Shown here in pieces: positions 1 through 8,089 of a stretch of DNA of 36,277 nt (position 1 is the stretch's first letter; each line of letters starts with the position of its first letter). Source of the stretch: Sphingobacteriales bacterium (GTDB lineage: Bacteria; Bacteroidota; Bacteroidia; Sphingobacteriales; Sphingobacteriaceae); contig JAATFQ010000181.1 of assembly GCA_015655115.1 (NCBI GenBank), forward strand, positions 1 through 36,277, read 5' to 3'. A model generated the notes under the pieces. That model did not search any database, was not told where the DNA came from, and saw nothing but the letters and a program-made list of their open reading frames with translations. A program made the position numbers and the translations under genes.

Positions 1-1574
1 ACGGAGTCCGGTTGATAGTAAAACAAGCTCTTCACCACGCCATATTTTTGAGGGCCATCCTTAAGTTGTATCCTGTTAAACATAACCGTATCTATAAACT
101 GCTTCAGTTTATCTACTTCCGCTTTTTCAGGATGCACCAGCTGCTTCATGATTGCTCCAAGCCATGATCCTGCTCCGCCTTCATCACTTAAGCCTGCAAT
201 CCATGCCCTTTTATCCTGGATAACCTGTTGATGTGTTTCATTGTCATAAGTAATTACTGAGGGGCTGCGTTTAAACACAGGATCAGGTTGATCAAACCAC
301 TGCTTTGTAGTTAAAAAGTGACCATAGCTCGCTATCACTTCGCTTTCCGGATTAATCACCTTATAATTTATGGTTTGCTCCAGCCCATCGTCATACGTAA
401 CTGACATTCTTGCCCGGCCCCATGTATTGCCTTTCACGGTATAGCTTTTCCAGCCATTTTTTGTATTGCCCGAAGCGCTCACCGTTAGTGCGTTCTCTGG
501 TTCGACCTTTACTGACTTAATTTTTTTAGGATAGTTGATAAATAGCTTTGCATTCACATCTTTAGGGAGTACATAGCCCGGTACAGATATAGCCACAGGA
601 CGTTTATTTGCTATCAGCTGCGCTTCAATGTTTTTTGATGTTCCAGAAAGGATAAATTTAAAAGCATAAGTGCGGACTTCAGCAGGTTTTAACAGAGCAG
701 ATGTTGGTATGTTCCACTGTTCTGCATTTTTCCATTCATTTTCAGCGTAAGCTTTACTGTATACCATCCATTCATAAAAACCTTCGAAGGTTATTCCACG
801 TGGTGTAGGATCATCATTCAATGGGTTATAGGCCTCGAAAGGAGTGTGACCAACAGGCGTAACAATTAGTGAAGGTGCATGGCCGCTTAAACGCGTTACT
901 TGTAAGTAGCCAGCATCTTTACCTATATAAGGATCATAAAATACATTTTTAACGTGGGTTTGTTCAAGCGACCTGCCTTCCAGGATATTGTCGAAAATCA
1001 TTGGAATGCCCAGCGCTCCAATTTCCAGGGGTTTCCCGCTTTTATTTTTAAGTGTAAAACGCAATACCAGGTTACCGTTCTGCATTTCCCAAAAGCGTTT
1101 GATCTCCACAGGTATATCTGCGGGTAATGTTGCGGCTAAATTGGCGGCAGCCAAAATATTGCCACTCACAGGAATTGCTTTTACGGGGCTGCGTTTTGCG
1201 GCAGTACTGTATGACTTCCATTCCTTGCCCGCGCCAGACCTCAGGCGCAGATTGATATCACCAAGGTGATATAGTCCATCGGCACTGCGTAGCTTTAAGC
1301 GTTCAGCAGGAACAAAATCAAAATCTTTTACTGCTTTTGGTTGAAGACCTGCCACTGTTTGAGATGATTTAACCAATTTAAGGTTATAAGATCCGGCACT
1401 GTAGGTAACTAAACCTTTCTCAAGCCCTAGTGTTGATGGTCTTTTAGCCAGGGCTGCCCATGGAGACTGTGCAAACAGATGGTCTCCGCTTAAAATTAGA
1501 AGAGAGAAAAGCAGAAATGTCAATAAACCTGTTGTTTCTCTGAAGATCTTGCAGAACTTTTGTTTGATAACCAT
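1..1574 (-). CDS. Secreted DUF5695-like protein (partial, C-terminus beyond window)
   Basis: The minus strand has one uninterrupted frame from an ATG at 1574 to the window edge, about 524 residues, so the C-terminal part is missing. Residues 1-35 form a signal peptide (basic start, long hydrophobic stretch, cleavage at LFA|Q), so the product is exported. The body reads like the Bacteroidota family annotated DUF5695: recognisable stretches are WAALAKRPSTLGL near the mature start, ALGIPMIFDNILEG, EGFYEWMVYSK, KQWFDQPDPVFKRSP and AGLSDEGGAGSW. The family assignment is from memory of such sequences, not from a search. The family has no function I can cite; members occur beside glycosidases, and a carbohydrate-active role is inference. 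The gene is divergent from the glycosidase starting at 1864 and shares its 289-base intergenic region. I see no frameshift. What else it could be: another (alpha/alpha)6 or beta-sandwich glycosidase. Confidence 0.65.
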   Translation of the reverse strand, partial: MVIKQKFCKIFRETTGLLTFLLFSLLILSGDHLFAQSPWAALAKRPSTLGLEKGLVTYSAGSYNLKLVKSSQTVAGLQPKAVKDFDFVPAERLKLRSADGLYHLGDINLRLRSGAGKEWKSYSTAAKRSPVKAIPVSGNILAAANLAATLPADIPVEIKRFWEMQNGNLVLRFTLKNKSGKPLEIGALGIPMIFDNILEGRSLEQTHVKNVFYDPYIGKDAGYLQVTRLSGHAPSLIVTPVGHTPFEAYNPLNDDPTPRGITFEGFYEWMVYSKAYAENEWKNAEQWNIPTSALLKPAEVRTYAFKFILSGTSKNIEAQLIANKRPVAISVPGYVLPKDVNAKLFINYPKKIKSVKVEPENALTVSASGNTKNGWKSYTVKGNTWGRARMSVTYDDGLEQTINYKVINPESEVIASYGHFLTTKQWFDQPDPVFKRSPSVITYDNETHQQVIQDKRAWIAGLSDEGGAGSWLGAIMKQLVHPEKAEVDKLKQFIDTVMFNRIQLKDGPQKYGVVKSLFYYQPDS

Positions 1575-1639
1575 AATATAAAGTTGAAATATAAATAAGC
1601 CCTACACTATAATAAGCTTATTCGGGATTGTGTGTACTT

Positions 1640-1647
1640 CAAAAGTA
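1640..1647 (-). promoter_or_regulatory. Candidate -7 element for the DUF5695-like gene
   Basis: Read on the minus strand this is TACTTTTG, a full match to the Bacteroidota -7 consensus TAnnTTTG. It lies 65 bases before the ATG at 1574. I do not see a clear TTG -33 element at 19-21 bases, so the call rests on the -7 match and position only. Confidence 0.35.
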
Positions 1648-1826
1648 TGTTTTAAAAATTAAAGGACACACCCTTCACTGAAACAGGACAAAATTGGTAA
1701 AGTATTGGTGTATTTATAATAAGTTCAGGCCTTTACTATCCATATAATTAGTTTTTCAGGTATCAATCAGTTAATATCAGCCCTGTTTTCATCAATATTG
1801 TTTAATAACATCATTGCTGTATTCGG

Positions 1827-1834
1827 TATGTTTG
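1827..1834 (+). promoter_or_regulatory. Candidate -7 element for the glycosidase gene at 1864
   Basis: TATGTTTG matches TAnnTTTG exactly and lies 29 bases before the ATG at 1864. It falls inside the in-frame extension that begins at TTG 1798, which argues that translation starts at 1864 and not upstream. A TTG at 1798-1800 is 26 bases away, longer than the usual 19-21 spacing, so the -33 part is weak. Confidence 0.45.
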
Positions 1835-1863
1835 ATCTTGTGATTACCCATAACCTATTTACT

Positions 1864-4371
1864 ATGCGCCTAAACCACTACCTGGTAGTTCTATTATTTG
1901 TGTTTTCTGGCTCCCTTGCCAAGGCGCAGGTACTCAATAAGCAGGCTACCCTCAATCAGTTCAGCTTTTGGGAAAATAAAGACTGGAGCTGGTATAAAGA
2001 GAATATTCCCTTTTTAGAGACACCAGACAAGGATATAGATATGACCTACTATTACCGTTGGGACATGATGACGCTGCACCTGGTTTATGGGTCTACAGTT
2101 TCTGGCTACACGGTTACGGAGTTTATCGACCGGCCATGGTGGGCAGGCAGGTATGGTGCCATCAGCTGCTCGGTGAGCCAGCATATCTATGATATGCGCT
2201 GGATGCGCGACCAGACTATTGTAAAAGATTATGCGAGATACTGGTTCAATACCCCCGGTGCACAGCCGCGTACTTACTCCACCTGGCTCGCAGATGCGAT
2301 ATGGCAATTATATAAAGTGAACTATGACCAACAACTCGTTCTCGGGTTAAAAGATAGCCTGGTAACCAATTTTGCCGGATGGGAAAGAGAGCACTGGGTA
2401 GAGAAAGAAGGCCTCTTCGCCTGGTCGGGCATGCACGATGGCATGGAAACCAATATCAATAGTCGCCAGACACCACAATGGTTTGAAGGTGTTTCGGGAT
2501 ACAGGCCAACATTAAACAGTTACATGTGGGCAGATGCGAAAGCCATCAGCAGCATCGCTGCTTTGTCGGGTGACAAGAATACTGAGGATATCTTTTCAAA
2601 AAAGGCGGCACTGATCAGAAAGAACTACCTTCAGAAAGGCTGGAATGAGCAGAAGAACTTCTTCATGCATAAGAATGAGAAAGATGAAGAAGGAGGATTG
2701 AAGGCAAACACTTTCACTTATGAAACAGGGAAGTATGCCGGCAACCCGCATGGCAGGGAAGAGATCGGCTTCATACCATGGTACTTCAATATGCCTGAAA
2801 ATAATTCCGGTTATGAAAAAGCATGGCAATACCTGATGGATCCTAACTATTTCTTCAGTCCTTATGGACCTACTACGGTAGAGAAAAAAGATCCTTTATA
2901 TATGGTAGCGAAAAACTGCTGTGCATGGAGCGGCAATGCGTGGCCCTTCGCCACAGCACAAACCCTTAAAGCTATGGCCAATGTAGTTCGCAATTACAAC
3001 CAGACGTTCGTCAGTAAAGCAGATTACATCAAACAACTGCAGATCTATGCACGTACACACCGCAAGGATGGGAAGCCTTATATCGCCGAGGCAAATGAGC
3101 CCGAAACAGGATCATGGTCCGGCCATGATGTAATTGGCCATAGTGAACATTACAATCACTCGTCGTACATCGATCAGATTGTTACCGGATTGATGGGCCT
3201 GGAACCTATGGATTCCGATTCGCTGGAAGTAAATCCTTTAATTCCGGACGCATGGGCTTATGCCTGTCTTGATGATGTGATTTACCATGGCAACAAGGTG
3301 ACGGTTATATGGGATAAAACAGGAGAGAAATACCACAAAGGCAAGGGCTTGCTGGTATTGATAAATGGAGAAGTAAAAGCTTCTTCAGCTGTGATCAGAA
3401 AACTGATCGTAGCCGTTAGTCCTAAGGCAGTGGTAGAAAAACCTGTGTTGGTTAATTATGCGGTAAATAATGAAAAAGGTATTTATTATCCGCGGGCTAT
3501 AGCGTCATTCCCTGGTTCTGCCGGTGATGTTGAAGCTAAACTGAACGACGGACAGTATTGGTATGTGAAATCTACTACCAACAGGTGGTCTTCTTTATAT
3601 GCTAAAGGCACTAAATCACGGGCCGCAATCGACTTCGGCGGCAGTCGCCCGCTTAAAAGTGTAAAGCTTTACTTCACAGACGACCTGGCAGATCATATCA
3701 AGGCACCTCTGCAATATGTGCTGGAATACTGGAACGGGCAGTCGTGGTTAGCTATCCCTGCACAACAAAGGACTTATAAACAGGCAGAAACCAGGAAAGC
3801 CAATGAGATCAGCTTTCCTTTGCTCAATACTTCAAAAATCAGGGTAGCGATGACTGCGGTGGCTGGTGCTGCGGTAAGCATTTCTGAGATTGAAGCCTGG
3901 GGCCCCAGGCAAGATGGACTGACAACCGTTGCCGCTCCGGCAAATACCAATATGGCTTATAAAGATGTAGCAACGTTCAGCGCTTCTTACCTGTCCAAAT
4001 TCGACGAGCCTGGAGCAATAAACGATGGCTATACAGATCCGAATTCAAGGTGGACTGCTTATCTTTCTCCGAACCCTACTGACTGGGTGCAATTTGACTT
4101 GAATAAGCCAAAGATAGTGAAGGAAGTACGTTTATATGTATTTGACGATCATGGTGGCACGCAGCCTCCTTCAAATTATACCATCGAATACTGGAATGGA
4201 AAGGCTTGGGCAAAAACACAGCAGGTGGTGAAAATGCCGCTTAAACCCGTAGCTCATCTAAATCTGTGCTTATTTACACCAGTGAAAACCGACAAGATCA
4301 GGATTGTGGTTACGCATGTCAATCCTGCTAAAAAGGTATTTAGTGGCTTTTACGAAGTAGAGTTATATTAG
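1864..4371 (+). CDS. Secreted (alpha/alpha)6 MGH1/GH63-like glycoside hydrolase with two discoidin-like domains
   Basis: 835 residues from ATG 1864. That start gives a clean signal peptide (cleavage after AKA, about residue 21); the frame stays open back to TTG 1798, but the extension covers a promoter-like box. Residues about 25-520 resemble the MGH1-like/GH63-type (alpha/alpha)6 glycosidases: WSGMHDGMETNINS, CCAWSGNAWPFATAQTL and NEPETGSW followed by HSEHYNHSSYIDQIVTGLMGL are the usual conserved blocks. Residues about 525-680 and 685-835 look like two galactose-binding (F5/8 C, CBM32-like) sandwiches with YVLEYWNGQSW and YTIEYWNGKAW. The substrate cannot be read from the sequence. GH121 beta-L-arabinobiosidase (HypBA2) has a related fold, so with GH127 and GH43 nearby a beta-arabinooligosaccharide substrate is a reasonable inference. 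One base separates the stop from the next ATG, so it is co-transcribed with the GH43 gene. Confidence 0.7.
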   Translation: MRLNHYLVVLLFVFSGSLAKAQVLNKQATLNQFSFWENKDWSWYKENIPFLETPDKDIDMTYYYRWDMMTLHLVYGSTVSGYTVTEFIDRPWWAGRYGAISCSVSQHIYDMRWMRDQTIVKDYARYWFNTPGAQPRTYSTWLADAIWQLYKVNYDQQLVLGLKDSLVTNFAGWEREHWVEKEGLFAWSGMHDGMETNINSRQTPQWFEGVSGYRPTLNSYMWADAKAISSIAALSGDKNTEDIFSKKAALIRKNYLQKGWNEQKNFFMHKNEKDEEGGLKANTFTYETGKYAGNPHGREEIGFIPWYFNMPENNSGYEKAWQYLMDPNYFFSPYGPTTVEKKDPLYMVAKNCCAWSGNAWPFATAQTLKAMANVVRNYNQTFVSKADYIKQLQIYARTHRKDGKPYIAEANEPETGSWSGHDVIGHSEHYNHSSYIDQIVTGLMGLEPMDSDSLEVNPLIPDAWAYACLDDVIYHGNKVTVIWDKTGEKYHKGKGLLVLINGEVKASSAVIRKLIVAVSPKAVVEKPVLVNYAVNNEKGIYYPRAIASFPGSAGDVEAKLNDGQYWYVKSTTNRWSSLYAKGTKSRAAIDFGGSRPLKSVKLYFTDDLADHIKAPLQYVLEYWNGQSWLAIPAQQRTYKQAETRKANEISFPLLNTSKIRVAMTAVAGAAVSISEIEAWGPRQDGLTTVAAPANTNMAYKDVATFSASYLSKFDEPGAINDGYTDPNSRWTAYLSPNPTDWVQFDLNKPKIVKEVRLYVFDDHGGTQPPSNYTIEYWNGKAWAKTQQVVKMPLKPVAHLNLCLFTPVKTDKIRIVVTHVNPAKKVFSGFYEVELY

Positions 4372-4372
4372 T

Positions 4373-7300
4373 ATGAAGAAATATATGATGCAGTTGAATA
4401 CAAGGGTTTTAAGTTTGGTAATTGGGCTGCTTTGCGGTAACTCATTATTTGCGCAGCAAAAAGCCTATAATGCTTTAGGTGCCGGAAACCCTGTTCTGCC
4501 GGGGTATTTTGCCGACCCGACAGTAAAGAAATTTGGAGATACCTATTATATCTATGCCACTACAGATGGCAATGGCGGTGGTTTCGGCCCATCGCAGGTA
4601 TGGAGCTCTAAAGATTTTGTGAACTGGAGCCTGCAGGATATGAACTGGCCCACTACCCACCATTACTGGGCACCTGATGTAACACAGGCTAAAGACGGAA
4701 AATATTATATGTACTACTGTCAGCCTGTAGAAATATTCGGTGCATGGGCATCTACACCTGTAGGACCATGGACACCGCTGCTCCCTCCTGGAGAACCAGT
4801 GGTACGTAATTTTCTGGTGCCAAATGTCATCACCCTAGATGGGCAGACTTTTAAAGATGATGACGGGCAGATGTATATGTTCTGGGGCACCTGGGGTATC
4901 TATCCTAATCACGGCTGTGGCGTCGGGCTCCTCAATCCTGATATGAAATCTTTCGCCAAACTGGCACAGATCCCTAATACCGTAGCAAAAGAATTCTTTG
5001 AAGCACCGTTTATGTTCAAGCGTAACGGCATTTATTACCTTACCTATTCTTCTGGAAGATGTGAGGATGATACTTATAGGGTGCAATATGCCGTAAGTAA
5101 AACCGGACCAATGGGACCCTTCGTTTATGGTAAAAATAATCCTGTATTAGTTACCAATGCCGATGGTACCGTGCATGGGCCTGGTCATCAGTCAGTATTA
5201 CAGCAGGGCAATGATTTTTACCTGATCTATCACCGCCATAATAACCCGCATTCGGGAGGCGGATACCACAGGCAGGTCGCGGCAGATAAACTGGTTTTCG
5301 ACAAAGAAGGAAACATCGAAAAACTAGTCCCATCGCACAATGGCATTGGGTTCCTTGCTAAAAATGAGAACCCTTCCACCAATCTTGCTTTAGGTAAGAA
5401 AGTAACAGCTTCTTCTTTTTACAATGATGACTTTAAACCTGAATATGCAGTTGATGATAACAATGGGACATTATGGAAACCAAAGAACAATACCAGTGAA
5501 TCCTGGTTAACCATAGACTTAGGTGAATTAAAAAAGGTAAAGAGCGTACTCACTCAATTTGAATATGCTACATGGTATTACCAGTACCTGATAGAAACTT
5601 CCCTCGATGGTGCTAAATGGGCTACCTATGCTGATCAGACAAAAAATACTGTTCACGGGAGCCCTATGATTAATCTGGGTGATGTGAAAGCACGTTATGT
5701 CAGATTAACCATTACCAATACGGAGTATCCCGGGTTAAACAAAGCGGTATGGAATATAAAAGTATATGCAGATGATAAATATCATCCTGTAATGGCTGTG
5801 GCAGCAAAAGATCCTGCAACAATTCCGGATATACAACCTCAGGGATTGCTGGTAGATCTTGAGGCGAATAAATTTGAACAGGGCGATGCTGTATCACAAT
5901 GGAACAACGCAGGTAAGCTCGGTGGCTCTTTTGTTACTGAATCTGCCGCCATTCCATCTGCCGAAATTATAGGCGGAAAAAAGGCGGTAGTGTTTGCTGG
6001 AGCCTCATCTTTTAAATCAAGCTTTAAAGCACCGGCTTCGCTAAGTGGCAACAGCAGCTTTACTGTAGCTATGTGGGTAAACAATCCGGTTATAGCAGAT
6101 GAAGAACCTATTGTGTCATGGACGGCACGCGGAGGCGTAGACATGACCAATGCTACAATAGGCTATGGTAGCAATAAACGATGGGGCGCTGCTGCACATT
6201 GGGGCTGGGCAGATATGCCTTATACTAAATTGCCTGCTGCGGATCAATGGCATCATATCGCCCTGGTATTTGACGGTACCAATGAAAGAATATATGTAGA
6301 TGGAGTGCTGGATAGAATTGAATTGAAAATGCTGTACCTGGCCAACCTTCGCAATTTCATATTGGGCACTACTGCTGATGAAAATGCCTACTTTTCTGGT
6401 GCACTGGCATCCTTAAAAATATATGATACAGCATTAACAGAGGAGACAGTGGTAAAAATGGCAGCTGATCCGCCTAAATCGGATGTTGCTGTTTACCTTG
6501 ATGCAGCAAAACTGCCTTACGGCAAGCTGGCGGACTGGAAAAACGAGGGGTATAGCGAAGTGAATTTTATTGCAGACGATGGCCTTGCGGGAGTAAGCGG
6601 CCCACAGATAAAAGATATTGCAGGTAAAATAGCTATAAACCTTAAGGGCACAACAGGTTTAAAATTCAATATACAGAATGCTGGTTTTATGCAGAATGGT
6701 GGTCCTTATACGGTAGTGATGCAAGTGATATCGAAGGAATTCGGGCCAGGCTGGCATCACTTAGTGAAGGTTTATGAAGGTGGAAATCAGCTCAGCTATA
6801 TAGATGGAGTACTGAAAAAAGCGCCTGATTTAACCCTGCTGAGCTATCAGGCAATTAATTCTGCTATGGGAAATACTTCAGCACATGAAACTGGCTCTAA
6901 AATTTATATTGGTTCTGGTGCAGGGAATGGAAACTGGTTTCCCGAATCTCTTGCTGCTGTAATGGTATATAATCATGGTCTGGATGCCCAGATAGTTGCA
7001 GGCCTGTATACGAACTGGAAGAAGCATAGCCTCATAACAACTGGAAAGATCTCCTTTTCGGAGCAGCCAAAAGCATTAAGTACAAACATGATCAGCATGT
7101 CTGCCGCAAAAGTATCCCTGCCAGGAAGTACTTATCAATATGAATTTGCAGAGACAACAGGAAAAGCAGGCGCTATGAGTAGTGGTTGGCAGAATAGTGA
7201 CTCCTATGTCAATTATGGTCTGCAGGCCGATCAGGAATATGCATATACTTTAAAAGCAAGAGATAACTATGGCAATGTTACCGTTGCCACTCCGGTAATT

Positions 7301-7963
7301 AAAGTAAAGACCAGCAAAAGCCAGTTCACGGAATTCACCGATCTGTTCACTTCACCTAAAGATTATTTGGGTAGCACTAAGTGGTATACTGGCAGTACAG
7401 CCAATTCTGCATGGGATGGGCTATTAGGTAAAGGTGATACGGTGAGAAGTATAAACGGCACTTTAATGCTGGCCTCTACCAATACCAAATGGGATGGAGA
7501 TCAACCGGAAGGTCCCTTTTTATATAAAAATATCACAGGAGATTTTATAGTACAGGTAGCAGTTACCGATGTAAGCGGACTGAAAGATAAAAAGACAAAT
7601 GGCGCTAATGACGCCGGCTTAATGATACATGCAGCAGATGGTAGTAACAATCTACTGCAGAATAGTATATTCCCTGGCTGGGGTGTGGGCAATATGGTTA
7701 CTAACCTGGATAGAAACGGGCGCGCGCAGACGAATAATGCATCGGCATGGGATTTTTACAGGTACCTGCAAATCCAGCGTGCGGGCAATACATTTTATCT
7801 CCGTGGCAGTGCTGATGGCAAAAACTGGAAGGATTTACCAGGAAGCCCGATTCTTAGAAATGATATGGGGAATAAAGTACAAGTAGGATTGTTTCATGCC
7901 ACTTATGGTGAGCAAAGCGGATACGGACAATTTGATGATTTCAAGATTATCCAGCCTAAATAG
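4373..7963 (+). CDS. Secreted multidomain GH43 glycosidase (arabinofuranosidase-type) with carbohydrate-binding domains
   Basis: 1196 residues, signal peptide ending near LFAQ (about residue 27). Residues about 36-335 are a GH43 five-bladed propeller: D48 in GYFADPT (base), D156 in LDGQTFKDDDG (pKa modulator) and E210 in FFEAPFMFKRNGIYYLTYSSG (acid), plus H272 in GPGHQSV. Residues about 335-466 are a discoidin/CBM32-like domain (NLALGKKVTASS, FKPEYAVDDN). Residues about 483-700 and 703-886 are two concanavalin/LamG-like domains, each with a YxDGVL strand. Residues about 890-984 look fibronectin-III-like, and 985-1196 form a DUF1349-like sandwich (DAGLMIH, FYLRGSADGKNW). GH43 members commonly cleave alpha-L-arabinofuranosyl or beta-xylosyl bonds; I cannot fix the subfamily. 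In B. longum a GH43 (HypAA) removes the terminal alpha-arabinose from Ara4-Hyp, a role that would suit this neighbourhood. Much longer than a bare GH43 (about 300-550 residues). Confidence 0.85.
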   Translation: MKKYMMQLNTRVLSLVIGLLCGNSLFAQQKAYNALGAGNPVLPGYFADPTVKKFGDTYYIYATTDGNGGGFGPSQVWSSKDFVNWSLQDMNWPTTHHYWAPDVTQAKDGKYYMYYCQPVEIFGAWASTPVGPWTPLLPPGEPVVRNFLVPNVITLDGQTFKDDDGQMYMFWGTWGIYPNHGCGVGLLNPDMKSFAKLAQIPNTVAKEFFEAPFMFKRNGIYYLTYSSGRCEDDTYRVQYAVSKTGPMGPFVYGKNNPVLVTNADGTVHGPGHQSVLQQGNDFYLIYHRHNNPHSGGGYHRQVAADKLVFDKEGNIEKLVPSHNGIGFLAKNENPSTNLALGKKVTASSFYNDDFKPEYAVDDNNGTLWKPKNNTSESWLTIDLGELKKVKSVLTQFEYATWYYQYLIETSLDGAKWATYADQTKNTVHGSPMINLGDVKARYVRLTITNTEYPGLNKAVWNIKVYADDKYHPVMAVAAKDPATIPDIQPQGLLVDLEANKFEQGDAVSQWNNAGKLGGSFVTESAAIPSAEIIGGKKAVVFAGASSFKSSFKAPASLSGNSSFTVAMWVNNPVIADEEPIVSWTARGGVDMTNATIGYGSNKRWGAAAHWGWADMPYTKLPAADQWHHIALVFDGTNERIYVDGVLDRIELKMLYLANLRNFILGTTADENAYFSGALASLKIYDTALTEETVVKMAADPPKSDVAVYLDAAKLPYGKLADWKNEGYSEVNFIADDGLAGVSGPQIKDIAGKIAINLKGTTGLKFNIQNAGFMQNGGPYTVVMQVISKEFGPGWHHLVKVYEGGNQLSYIDGVLKKAPDLTLLSYQAINSAMGNTSAHETGSKIYIGSGAGNGNWFPESLAAVMVYNHGLDAQIVAGLYTNWKKHSLITTGKISFSEQPKALSTNMISMSAAKVSLPGSTYQYEFAETTGKAGAMSSGWQNSDSYVNYGLQADQEYAYTLKARDNYGNVTVATPVIKVKTSKSQFTEFTDLFTSPKDYLGSTKWYTGSTANSAWDGLLGKGDTVRSINGTLMLASTNTKWDGDQPEGPFLYKNITGDFIVQVAVTDVSGLKDKKTNGANDAGLMIHAADGSNNLLQNSIFPGWGVGNMVTNLDRNGRAQTNNASAWDFYRYLQIQRAGNTFYLRGSADGKNWKDLPGSPILRNDMGNKVQVGLFHATYGEQSGYGQFDDFKIIQPK

Positions 7964-7974
7964 GATGGAATAAT

Positions 7975-8019
7975 TGATAAGGAATCCAATAATAAGAAAT
8001 CCAGTAATAAGGAATCCGA
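7975..8019 (+). repeat. Three imperfect 15-bp tandem repeats
   Basis: Between the GH43 stop and the M61 gene, three adjacent 15-base units follow each other: TGATAAGGAATCCAA, TAATAAGAAATCCAG and TAATAAGGAATCCGA. They share the core ATAAGnAATCC and begin 12 bases after the GH43 stop codon. No function is evident. Confidence 0.7.
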
Positions 8020-8089
8020 AAACTGACGAATGTTTAAGATAAATGGATAAATAACATTAACTGACAACAAATTAAGAACAGAGCGACAA

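Noticed and set aside
988..1269. Plus-strand open frame over the DUF5695-like gene
   Set aside because: It lies antisense to a continuous minus-strand frame with a signal peptide and family-like motifs; its own sequence resembles nothing.
1798..1863. Upstream extension of the MGH1-like gene to a TTG start
   Set aside because: It covers a promoter-like box and spoils the signal peptide, whereas ATG 1864 gives a normal one.
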